In this document: positions 1 to 6,893 of the stretch, piece after piece | Layout of the letters: each line of letters begins with the position of its first letter | Numbering within the stretch: the first letter of the stretch is position 1 | Assembly: GCA_023481025.1 (NCBI GenBank) | Contig: JAMCWV010000195.1 | Location: forward strand, 1-19,372 | Origin: Gammaproteobacteria bacterium | Lineage (GTDB): Bacteria; Pseudomonadota; Gammaproteobacteria; Enterobacterales; Alteromonadaceae | Direction of reading: 5' to 3' | Length of the DNA: 19,372 nt | Made by a program: the position numbers and the translations under genes | Notes under the pieces: model-generated | What the model saw: the letters and a program-made list of their open reading frames with translations, nothing else | Databases searched by the model: none | Told to the model about the DNA's origin: nothing

Positions 1-25
1 GGCATTTGGCGCGTTGGGCGTTTTT
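1..25. repeat. Terminal inverted repeat, arm 1 (partner at 233-257)
   Basis: These 25 bases are the exact reverse complement of 233-257, with a 207-base spacer. The match begins at the very first base of the window and stops at base 26. It lies inside an open reading frame on both arms, so one arm reads as antisense of the other. A fold-back chimera at a contig end is the simplest explanation. Confidence 0.9.
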
Positions 26-642
26 GCCGTATTAGCTCGCACTAAAGTGATATCGGGGTCAAAACCGCAAGCGGCGGTATAGTCATTGATCAGCGGTAAG
101 CCAGCGTCGACATTCCCCAAAACCTGATAACAACAAGCAACCAGCAACACTCGTTCTTTGCGCAGACGACGCGACGGGTCAACGCTATCCATCTGCAAGG
201 CCAACTCCAAAGCCTGCTCGTAATCCCCTTCAAAAAACGCCCAACGCGCCAAATGCCACAATGCATTCCAGCGCTCACCCGGACTGTAAATGCGTTCCGA
301 ACTCACCATCTTTTTCAGCTGGCGAACCGCTGTCTTTGAATGTCCTTGCCACAGCGCATCAATATATGACTGAAAGCCATTCGGTTTCGACTCACGTCCT
401 TCTTTTTCGCCAAACTGAACCCAATGGACCAGCGGATTCATGCCGCTTTGGGCGACATCAGGGTAGGCCTTTAAGTAGTAACTCGTCGAAAAGCGCTTGC
501 ACGGATCGCGGCCTAAGCGCGCGCCAATGGCAAGATAGTGTTCAATCGGGTCCATGCCGAGCAAACCGACATCCGGGTATTGTTCAATGTACCATTTGCC
601 GTTTACCCATTTTGACGCTTTCAAAATTTCGTAATCTGACAT
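1..642 (-). CDS. YPDV-repeat plus TPR-like protein, probably the N-terminal part of a glycosyltransferase (C-terminus cut by window edge)
   Basis: The frame is open from ATG at 640-642 to base 1, giving 214 residues without a stop. Residues 17-45 and 56-84 are two copies of a repeat with the core WY(I/L)xxYPDV, GMxP, a conserved His and a closing Gly/Arg. The same pair ends the coiled-coil protein at 2946-3833. Residues about 119-206 are helical, TPR-like, and align with residues 47-127 of the GT2 glycosyltransferase just upstream, so the missing part may be a GT2 domain; that is inference. AAGGA lies six bases before the chosen ATG; a second ATG directly upstream (643-645) is possible. The gene starts immediately after the TAG stop of the upstream gene and in the same frame. 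The last eight or so residues (KTPNAPNA) come from the terminal inverted repeat and may not be real sequence. Confidence 0.75.
   Translation of the reverse strand, partial: MSDYEILKASKWVNGKWYIEQYPDVGLLGMDPIEHYLAIGARLGRDPCKRFSTSYYLKAYPDVAQSGMNPLVHWVQFGEKEGRESKPNGFQSYIDALWQGHSKTAVRQLKKMVSSERIYSPGERWNALWHLARWAFFEGDYEQALELALQMDSVDPSRRLRKERVLLVACCYQVLGNVDAGLPLINDYTAACGFDPDITLVRANTAKTPNAPNA
233..257. repeat. Inverted repeat, arm 2 (partner at 1-25)
   Basis: This arm encodes the WHLARWAF stretch of the helical repeat domain on the minus strand, which aligns with the NWVLGRWYA region of the neighbouring GT2 protein. It therefore looks like the original sequence, and arm 1 like the copy. Confidence 0.9.
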
Positions 643-645
643 CAT

Positions 646-2394
646 CTATCCTTGTAAAAGCTCTTCTTGCTGTGAGCCATAAAATTCGTGAGGCATGAAC
701 AATAACCGCGCACTCAGCATGACTTCATCGTCACCGTGTACAGCCGAATCTAAGGCGTAGCATGCTTGTAAATCAGTAACGGTTGGCAATTGATCGGGAA
801 TGAGCTCGAGTAATTGCCAATCGGCAAACACGACATCCGCCTGCTCTATTGCTACGCCATAGTGGGCAAAACTCAAACCATGCAGCTGCATAAAAGCAAA
901 AACCTCGTCACTTACCGGCTGCAATGCTGCCGCCGGCGTTTTTGGCCAATGCAGCAACAACACTCGCCGCCCCTGCGCGATGAACTTGGTCTTGAGTCGC
1001 TGCAGTTGTGCCTTCAACTTGCTGTTGTTTGCGGTTGCGTCAATCACAAAGACGATATCAGCCGCTACAGTTTGGTTGGTCGTCATGCCAATCGGGAGCG
1101 GAAACGGTCGACTATTTTCCTGCAAAACCGGATTGCCTTGGCGATGCCACCAATCCGAAGCTTCTCGATAGAGTCGACGAACACCGAAATAGATCGAACG
1201 AACATGGGTTGCACCAACTTGCGTTAACGACTGCTCATGCACCAGCGAAAAAGATAATGGCAGTTCCGCGTCAATCAAATGCACTGCGGCTTCACCAAAA
1301 TGGGTTTGCAGTCGCCAAAGGAACTCAGAGTCTGCAGAGACGCGCACTTCATCCCAATAACCAATCTGACGGAGCACTTCTTTGCGAATCATTGCAGAAG
1401 AATGATTTTTCTCAACAAAACGCCCGCCAACCATCCATAAACCAAGAAATTCCAATGTTTCAGAAACGCGTACCCAAGCGCTAAGCGTGGCTTGCAGTGT
1501 GCGATCGGCCAACAAGGGTTCAGCCTGGCGAGCAATTTTCTCTGGGTGCGACCAGTCATCACTGTCATTCACAGTCAACCAGTCTCCGCTTGCAGCTCGC
1601 ATGCCAATATTACGACTGGCATAGGCACCACGATTGACATCCTGCGCCAACAGGCGAATACATGGGTGGTGTTCAGCAAGCGCACGAACCTCTGCGACGG
1701 TATCATCCGTACTCGCATCATCGACCACAATAATTTCTAAATTTGGCCACGTCTGTCGCACTAAACAACCCAATACGGGTTGAATAGTCGCTGCAGCATT
1801 AAACGTCGGGACGATCACGGAAATCAGCGGTAAATTTGCATCGTTTCGCAATGCCCGGCCTTGCGGCCAGTCGTTACTATTGGCGGTCGTCAGATTAAAC
1901 AACGTAAGTCCGGCGCCCGGGTCAATTAAGGTCAATTCATCCAATTGCTGCTGTTGCATTAAACGGTTGATGAGACGAAGTCGGCGCATCGACATGTCCG
2001 GCTGCTGTGCCATGCTATTTGCATCAAGCATCATCAGTTCATGCGTGGGCAAGGCGGTAAAACGGTAATTCGTCAATAACGAACGAATCACTTGCGGACG
2101 CCCAAGGGCTTGCTCACAAATCGCGATAGCAACCAACACTTTGCCCTGTGGAAAGCGCTCAATGCGAATCACTTCGTAAAAAAAGTCGAGGGCTAACTGG
2201 TAGTGACCTTGGCTTGCATACCATCGCCCGAGCACCCAGTTGGCGCGGCGACGAATATTGTCCACGTTGCTCAGACGTAATTGCAACAGCGCAGCAACAG
2301 CTTGTTCTGACAAACCACGCCAAAGCGCATCGTGCCATAACTGAATGGCTTCGCTTTGCTCAGCATCTGGCAATGTGTGGAGTTCAGGCGTCAT
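646..2394 (-). CDS. TPR-containing family 2 glycosyltransferase
   Basis: This 582-residue protein has three parts. Residues about 10-150 are alpha-helical, TPR-like repeats. Residues about 188-400 are a GT-A glycosyltransferase family 2 domain: it opens with ISVIVPTFNAAATI, has VVDDAST at 223-229, a DxD-type NDSDDW at 276-281 for metal and nucleotide-sugar binding, and SADSEFLWR at 353-361 in the place of the usual acceptor-side acidic motif. Residues about 440-582 form a further alpha/beta domain that I do not recognise. Enzymes of this family transfer a sugar from a nucleotide donor onto a growing glycan at the cytoplasmic face. ATG at 2392-2394 is chosen because GGGAGGAAT sits eight bases upstream; the frame is open further upstream only as a shadow of the LamG gene. 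It overlaps that gene by 11 bases. Donor and acceptor cannot be read from sequence. Confidence 0.88.
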   Translation of the reverse strand: MTPELHTLPDAEQSEAIQLWHDALWRGLSEQAVAALLQLRLSNVDNIRRRANWVLGRWYASQGHYQLALDFFYEVIRIERFPQGKVLVAIAICEQALGRPQVIRSLLTNYRFTALPTHELMMLDANSMAQQPDMSMRRLRLINRLMQQQQLDELTLIDPGAGLTLFNLTTANSNDWPQGRALRNDANLPLISVIVPTFNAAATIQPVLGCLVRQTWPNLEIIVVDDASTDDTVAEVRALAEHHPCIRLLAQDVNRGAYASRNIGMRAASGDWLTVNDSDDWSHPEKIARQAEPLLADRTLQATLSAWVRVSETLEFLGLWMVGGRFVEKNHSSAMIRKEVLRQIGYWDEVRVSADSEFLWRLQTHFGEAAVHLIDAELPLSFSLVHEQSLTQVGATHVRSIYFGVRRLYREASDWWHRQGNPVLQENSRPFPLPIGMTTNQTVAADIVFVIDATANNSKLKAQLQRLKTKFIAQGRRVLLLHWPKTPAAALQPVSDEVFAFMQLHGLSFAHYGVAIEQADVVFADWQLLELIPDQLPTVTDLQACYALDSAVHGDDEVMLSARLLFMPHEFYGSQQEELLQG

Positions 2395-2953
2395 GGACAA
2401 TTCCTCCCACACGCACCCAAGGCCCCAGTTCAATGACGTCGCCGAGCGATGTTGTTGCATGGCCTAATGCCGTACCATCAAACAATTCAAATGAACGCAC
2501 CGCAGCAAACAACTGAGCCGAGCCGTCACTGCGTGCACATAACGTGATCGGCTCCGCCGTCAAAGCGGGTTCACGTTGACGCTTCAACTCGCCGTCAGCA
2601 ACCAAAGTACCATCCGCATAAACCTGTGAATTTCCATCCATACGACGAATAAAGACCAACTCGGTCCATTCACCGAGCGAGATACAGTCACTTGGACACC
2701 ACTTCAGTGCATTGAATTCACCTGTTCCATCGCCAAAGCCCCAGCGTCCCTCACTTTCACCTTTGATGCGAACGAGAAACTCATGACTCTGCTGGGATCG
2801 AAATTTGGCACAAAGATACGCCCAATCTTCAGGCCATGCGTCAATCCGCACCTTTATGCGGATGGCCATATCGCCGGCTAGCCATAGCCGTGGTTCCGAA
2901 GGCACCAGTAAAAATCCAGGATGCTCTGGTGAAAAAGCGACAAACTCAGCCAC
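2384..2953 (-). CDS. LamG/concanavalin A-like jelly-roll domain protein
   Basis: The 189 residues look like one LamG-like (Laminin G_3 type) beta-sandwich: alternating strands with DMAIRIKVRIDAW near residue 28, a central FLVRIKGES strand, GEWTELVFIRRMDG near residue 94, then a YADGTLVADG hairpin, the usual 'effective probe' hairpin of this fold. Such domains bind carbohydrate or act as structural modules, usually outside the cell. Here there is no signal peptide or membrane segment, so the protein is predicted to be cytoplasmic, which is unusual. GTG at 2951-2953 is chosen as start: AAGGAG lies seven bases upstream and the start overlaps the previous gene by eight bases, indicating translational coupling. 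The 3' end overlaps the GT2 gene. The partner ligand is unknown; a role in holding the glycan or acceptor for the neighbouring transferase is speculation. Confidence 0.72.
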   Translation of the reverse strand: MAEFVAFSPEHPGFLLVPSEPRLWLAGDMAIRIKVRIDAWPEDWAYLCAKFRSQQSHEFLVRIKGESEGRWGFGDGTGEFNALKWCPSDCISLGEWTELVFIRRMDGNSQVYADGTLVADGELKRQREPALTAEPITLCARSDGSAQLFAAVRSFELFDGTALGHATTSLGDVIELGPWVRVGGIVHDA

Positions 2954-3833
2954 CGTCGCTCTCCTTCACCACCATAGCCTCACAGCCTTGTCGCTCGCCA
3001 TCGAGGAGAAAATGAATCAGTGGATTTGCACCCGATTGACGGACATCGGGGTAGCGTTGTAAGTAGGCGCCTGAATCGAATTGTGCACTGGGATTACGAT
3101 TTTCAAAACCACCATGGCGTAAGTAATGCTCCGCCGGATTCATGCCTGCCTTGGCCACATCAGGATAGGTTTGCAAGTACCAATTAGCGTCGAATAAAGG
3201 TGATTTCTTCAGCAGCTGCAGATCCGCTTTCAAGTTATTTCGGCCATTCGCAGGACGCTCCGACGTACCGGTAATACTTGAATGCTGCAAACGCTTCTCA
3301 GCGCTCATTAACAATGCAGTTAACTGAGCAACCTCTTGTGCTTGCCGCTCATTGGTCAGCTGACATGCGTGTAATGCCTGTGCACTCGATTCTTTTAGCG
3401 CAACAAGTTGTTGCTGCAATTTCTGCGTCTCAGCTTGTTCAGCATGAAGCTTTTTCTGCAGCTGTTGCGCTTCTTCTTTGCCACGCTTTAACCGTTCTTG
3501 GTTTTGCTTTGATTCTACCTGTAACTGCGTGTAGTCACTTGCCAGCGTTTCATTTTGCAACGTCAGCGCTCGAAAAGCTTCGCTCGAACGGGCATAAGCA
3601 GTCTGCAGCTGACTTAACTCGGTCAACAAGGCATCGGTATATGCCGCTTTGGTTTTGCTCTTTGCTAGACCAGCTTGAGCTTCGCCGACTTGCTGTTCCA
3701 GCTCGCTTAATTTTTGCTTAAATTGTATTTCGGCAGCGGCGAGATCACGCCGCAATTGAATATTGATTTCAATCTGCCGACTCAATTGCTGCAACAAAGG
3801 TTGATAAGCGGATACTTGGGTTATCGTCGTCAT
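2946..3833 (-). CDS. Long coiled-coil protein ending in two YPDV repeats
   Basis: Residues about 12-185 of this 295-residue protein are rich in Gln, Glu, Leu, Lys and Ala with heptad spacing and almost no Pro or Gly, so a long coiled coil is predicted. A short polar linker (about 186-205) leads to two YPDV repeats at about 213-245 and 252-284: FDANWYLQTYPDV, GMNPAEHYLRHG, then YLQRYPDV, GANPLIHFLLDGE. This repeat is common in large glycosyltransferases and some exported proteins; its function is not known to me. There is no signal peptide or transmembrane segment and no catalytic domain. Six bases separate it from the upstream gene and it overlaps the LamG gene, so it is in the operon. Chain-length regulators of some O-antigen systems use coiled coils as molecular rulers; a scaffold or ruler role here is only a hypothesis. 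Confidence 0.8.
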   Translation of the reverse strand: MTTITQVSAYQPLLQQLSRQIEINIQLRRDLAAAEIQFKQKLSELEQQVGEAQAGLAKSKTKAAYTDALLTELSQLQTAYARSSEAFRALTLQNETLASDYTQLQVESKQNQERLKRGKEEAQQLQKKLHAEQAETQKLQQQLVALKESSAQALHACQLTNERQAQEVAQLTALLMSAEKRLQHSSITGTSERPANGRNNLKADLQLLKKSPLFDANWYLQTYPDVAKAGMNPAEHYLRHGGFENRNPSAQFDSGAYLQRYPDVRQSGANPLIHFLLDGERQGCEAMVVKESDGG

Positions 3834-3839
3834 GGAATT

Positions 3840-4715
3840 CTATGATCCGTTGTCGTTTTCGGTCTGCGTATGATAAATCGAGTACAGTAAACGCCAGGCC
3901 CTTGTTAACGCTGTCAGTGCCTGCGTCTCAGACTCGGCCGACGCTTGTTTTTTTAATTTTAAGTAATGTTTCGCTATCCTATCATAGCCCACGTCGTCAT
4001 GGTGAAGCACTATGTCTGCAAAACCTTTGAAAATTCTCTCCTCGATGAGCGGTATTTGCTTTACGTCGGATAAGCGCCAAGACCACATCAGTTGCTGCAA
4101 AGAAAACTCAGCTAGTTCAGCTGGCGGACTTTTCATCCCTGCCGCCAGCCGCAGCTCCGCGTCAATAAACAAAGCGTCAAGTTTCTCGAGCAGGCCGTTA
4201 TGAAAAGAAAACCATTCATGCATATCGCTCGGCGCAAATGACAGTCCGGCAAATTTTAGCCCATCGTCAGTATCATAGAGTTTGACCTGCACAAACGGAG
4301 CATCACAGCGCATCGACAATTCACGGGCCCACCAGATGTGGCAGAGAAGATCACGAGCCAAACAATGCGGGCCGCTCTGGACATAACCATCATTTAAGAC
4401 GACGTCTTGACCTGCTTGTAAGGGGGCTAAACTGCCATCAAAAAACGCCAGTCGCGGAGGTGACTGGTTGTGGTCAATCGACAAAAAGAAGGCGATAACA
4501 CCCTGAAAGGTGTAGAAACGATACTCAGTGGTCAACTGCGGCACTGGCGCTCGATCTAGCGAATTTTCAATAGGCGCAAGTCCCCAGTCCTTGACGATGA
4601 AGGGCGCCAATCTGGGGTCACTCAGTAACCGGCGATAGTTCGTACCGGGCTGCGAAAACTCTTGAGCGACGAAGTTCAAAAATGCTGAATCCGCAGCCGT
4701 TGTTTCATAATCCAT
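3840..4715 (-). CDS. Shortened TupA-like ATP-grasp relative, probably catalytically inactive
   Basis: I see a weak but ordered match to the C-terminal half of TupA-like ATP-grasp proteins and to the protein at 5732-6763. YRFYTFQGVIAFFLSID (65-81) parallels LKFYCFYGKVAMILEVN there; FVQVKLYDTDDGLKFAGLSFAP (roughly 141-162) parallels the FIRIDF...FGEFTPRP stretch. The Asp of the RID-type motif is Lys and the metal-binding Glu is Leu, and the N-terminal ATP-binding lysine region is missing or very short, so catalysis looks unlikely. Residues about 195-291 are helical and unassigned. The protein is 291 residues long with no signal peptide. ATG at 4713-4715 follows AAGAG at six bases. It lies 18 bases after the kinase-like gene. 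It may be a regulatory or structural partner of the active-looking paralogue. The family assignment is tentative; the reading frame is solid. Confidence 0.62.
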   Translation of the reverse strand: MDYETTAADSAFLNFVAQEFSQPGTNYRRLLSDPRLAPFIVKDWGLAPIENSLDRAPVPQLTTEYRFYTFQGVIAFFLSIDHNQSPPRLAFFDGSLAPLQAGQDVVLNDGYVQSGPHCLARDLLCHIWWARELSMRCDAPFVQVKLYDTDDGLKFAGLSFAPSDMHEWFSFHNGLLEKLDALFIDAELRLAAGMKSPPAELAEFSLQQLMWSWRLSDVKQIPLIEERIFKGFADIVLHHDDVGYDRIAKHYLKLKKQASAESETQALTALTRAWRLLYSIYHTQTENDNGS

Positions 4716-4733
4716 GAAAAGCTCTTATTCTTG

Positions 4734-5693
4734 TTATATATATCGCTGAATAAACTGTATCCGTTCGAACATAGTGTGCAGCTTATAATGAAGCTGTTCA
4801 TCGGTAATTAAATCAGCCGACCCATTGGCAACTGAACGCAAATAACGAGGTAACAACGTCAACAGGGTCTGACTCACCGCGCGCAGCTGATAGCCAAACG
4901 TCACTTGCGCCAGACTGACCCGACCGCGAAACTTACCTTGCTGCTGTAATCCTTGATGATAACGATTTAACATGGCCGCTTCCATGCTCAACAATTTGTC
5001 GCGTTGATAATAATAGGGGCGATGACTCGCCCAGTAACTGGGCATTAAGAACTGGGTCAAGTCAGAGCCGATCGGCGAAAAGCCAAACGTTTGCCAGTCA
5101 ATAAAAACAAACGAACGCTCTGTAGAATCAACAAAAATATTGCCATGGTTCAAGTCATTATGACAAAAACAAAACGGCATTTCCTGCCAGCTGCGCTGTA
5201 ACTGATCGGCACACTTCACCAGCGGGGCCAATTGACTGACGAGCGTTTGATAATCGTCTTTTGTTAAGTATTCTGCAAGCAGCGGTGATTCCATACATTG
5301 CCAGAATCGCTCCATGAATGTCGCGGCAATATCGGTACGGAAGTCGAGACCATATGCTTCCTCTTGCCTCGGGTCGAGCCACCCATTCAATTCAGCGATC
5401 GCATCAACAACATGCAAGAATTGCGGTTGGCGCATGGTAAAATGTTGATAGCCGGTTTGATGCAAATTCTCTAAATGCAATGAGTAAGAGCGTTCATGCG
5501 TTTGCAAATGCGCAACCTGGCATACCCGCCAAAATTTCGCCGGATTAGCCGGTAACTGTCCAGCACTAATTGCCTGATAAAAAGCAAACTCCCGCTTTGG
5601 CGTCGGCCCCTTTAATTCCTTTGTGATCAATGGTTCGCCCGCTGCAGATTCAGTCGCCTTCACCCGCACGGACTTGCTGTCTCTGATAATCAA
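4734..5693 (-). CDS. APH/choline-kinase-like phosphotransferase
   Basis: This 319-residue protein has the protein-kinase-like fold of the aminoglycoside phosphotransferase/choline kinase group. The catalytic loop reads FCHNDLNHGNIFV (176-188), giving H178, D180 and N185, and the metal-binding Asp of the DFG-equivalent is D199 in VFIDWQTFG. An N-terminal lysine in ITKELKGP may be the ATP-binding residue. Members of this group phosphorylate small alcohols or sugars with ATP; LicA-type kinases in lipopolysaccharide and teichoic acid loci act on choline. Here the substrate is unknown, but the setting suggests a sugar or small decorating molecule. The start is TTG at 5691-5693 with AGGG seven bases upstream; no ATG is available near the expected N-terminus, so the start is less certain than the body. 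It lies about 38 bases after the ATP-grasp gene. Confidence 0.82.
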   Translation of the reverse strand: MIIRDSKSVRVKATESAAGEPLITKELKGPTPKREFAFYQAISAGQLPANPAKFWRVCQVAHLQTHERSYSLHLENLHQTGYQHFTMRQPQFLHVVDAIAELNGWLDPRQEEAYGLDFRTDIAATFMERFWQCMESPLLAEYLTKDDYQTLVSQLAPLVKCADQLQRSWQEMPFCFCHNDLNHGNIFVDSTERSFVFIDWQTFGFSPIGSDLTQFLMPSYWASHRPYYYQRDKLLSMEAAMLNRYHQGLQQQGKFRGRVSLAQVTFGYQLRAVSQTLLTLLPRYLRSVANGSADLITDEQLHYKLHTMFERIQFIQRYI

Positions 5694-5731
5694 GCGATAA
5701 CCCTAAGCATCAATACAGTGTCCCTCAGCCG

Positions 5732-6763
5732 TTACACACCAAGATCTCGATTCTTCTGCAAAAGCCGACTTAAACGCGCTTCTGCAGCTAAATAATAGCG
5801 GCCCAAATAGAGATCAAACTCATCATTGAAAGTATGAAATTGACCGGGGCGCGGCGTAAATTCACCAAAAACAAAACGCTGTTCCGTTGCGAGAAAGTCT
5901 ATCCGAATAAATGGCACCGGGATTTTTCGGCTCAGCGACTCAACTTGTTTCATTTGCGCGGCGGTAAATCCGGCGCCATCAAATTTAACCTCTGTATAGC
6001 GCCCCGTTTCTGCTCGCGTGCCATCCGGCAACCATTCGCAATACTTTGCGCCGTTGTCCCGATTAACCTCGAGGATCATCGCCACTTTGCCATAAAAACA
6101 ATAGAATTTAAGGTCGCGCGCCGGTATCACTTGGTCGCCATTCACATCCGCAATCAGTTCTTCATGTAACCACTGGTCTTTCGCGACGGACCGATCTGCC
6201 AGCAGTCCCTGCATCGCATCTCGCAATTCCGCGTAACTACCGAGACGGCGTCCACTTTTCACTTCGACAATCTGAGTCTCGTCGATAATTAAAAATATCC
6301 CGGTTGCAGCTGCACCTGACAGGGGCTTAATTACGCTTTGTGGCCGAAACTCTATCGCCTCCGCTTGCACTCCATCGGCGTAAAGAGCCGGACGACTTAC
6401 TTTCATCTTATCAATAAATTCGTAGGCCGAGCGTTTATTATTAAGAAACCATTCCGCTTTGTGGCCCGATAATTCACGACGTCGTGCAGCAATCACAAGT
6501 TGTAATCGGAATGAAGCAAGTTTTGGTAATCGAACTTTTAAACGTGATGCCAGCTTGAGGAAATTATCCGAGTACATTTCATAGGGAAATAGTTCACTCG
6601 CGCGTAAGACTAAATCGACCGCCTCGTGATGCGGTAATTTAGCCACTGATTTAACTAATTTACGTCGATAATTCCGCGCTTGTTCAAAATAAGCCTCTGC
6701 CGATTGCTCGAGTAATGCTTGCGCTTCCGCTAATTCGTCTAACACATCACGCCCTGCTGCCAC
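5732..6763 (-). CDS. TupA-like ATP-grasp protein with N-terminal helical region
   Basis: Residue numbers here count from the furthest possible start (TTG at 6803-6805). A helical N-terminal region (about 20-115) precedes an ATP-grasp domain resembling the TupA-like family. Visible motifs are NNKRSAYEFIDKM (122-134), SVIKPLSGAAATG (157-169) with the ATP-binding Lys and small-residue loop, WLHEELI (212-218), LKFYCFYGK (232-240), and IRIDF followed by FGEFTPRPG for metal binding. ATP-grasp ligases activate a carboxylate as an acyl phosphate and form an amide or ester bond; TupA-like members sit in cell-envelope glycan loci. The substrate is unknown. The start is uncertain: GTG at 6761-6763 has GGAG eight bases upstream and is preferred, while TTG 6803-6805 has a Shine-Dalgarno sequence too close. 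A well-placed ATG at 6796-6798 is in another frame and closes after 16 codons. It diverges from the plus-strand pair. Confidence 0.78.
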   Translation of the reverse strand: MAAGRDVLDELAEAQALLEQSAEAYFEQARNYRRKLVKSVAKLPHHEAVDLVLRASELFPYEMYSDNFLKLASRLKVRLPKLASFRLQLVIAARRRELSGHKAEWFLNNKRSAYEFIDKMKVSRPALYADGVQAEAIEFRPQSVIKPLSGAAATGIFLIIDETQIVEVKSGRRLGSYAELRDAMQGLLADRSVAKDQWLHEELIADVNGDQVIPARDLKFYCFYGKVAMILEVNRDNGAKYCEWLPDGTRAETGRYTEVKFDGAGFTAAQMKQVESLSRKIPVPFIRIDFLATEQRFVFGEFTPRPGQFHTFNDEFDLYLGRYYLAAEARLSRLLQKNRDLGV

Positions 6764-6838
6764 GGGTACTGCTCCACACAAAATTAAGTGATCGCATAGT
6801 AGCAAAGCCCCTTATCGAGACCAAGCTGAAAATGCAGC

Positions 6839-6866
6839 TGGCAAGCGCGTTTCGATCCTGTAAAAT
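6839..6866 (+). promoter_or_regulatory. Weak candidate promoter for the plus-strand pair
   Basis: The 130-base divergent region between the two oppositely oriented operons must hold their promoters. For the plus strand, TAAAAT (6861-6866) is a fair -10 with a weak TGGCAA (6839-6844) 16 bases upstream. A 7-bp bulged inverted repeat (6821-6842) overlaps the candidate -35 and could be an operator. No convincing minus-strand promoter was found. Confidence 0.25.
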
Positions 6867-6893
6867 TAGTCGAAAACCACAACCAAGGTCGTT

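Noticed and set aside
261..698. Plus-strand open frame of 145 codons over the left-edge gene
   Set aside because: It is antisense to the YPDV/TPR coding region, its translation has no family resemblance, and it has no convincing ribosome site.
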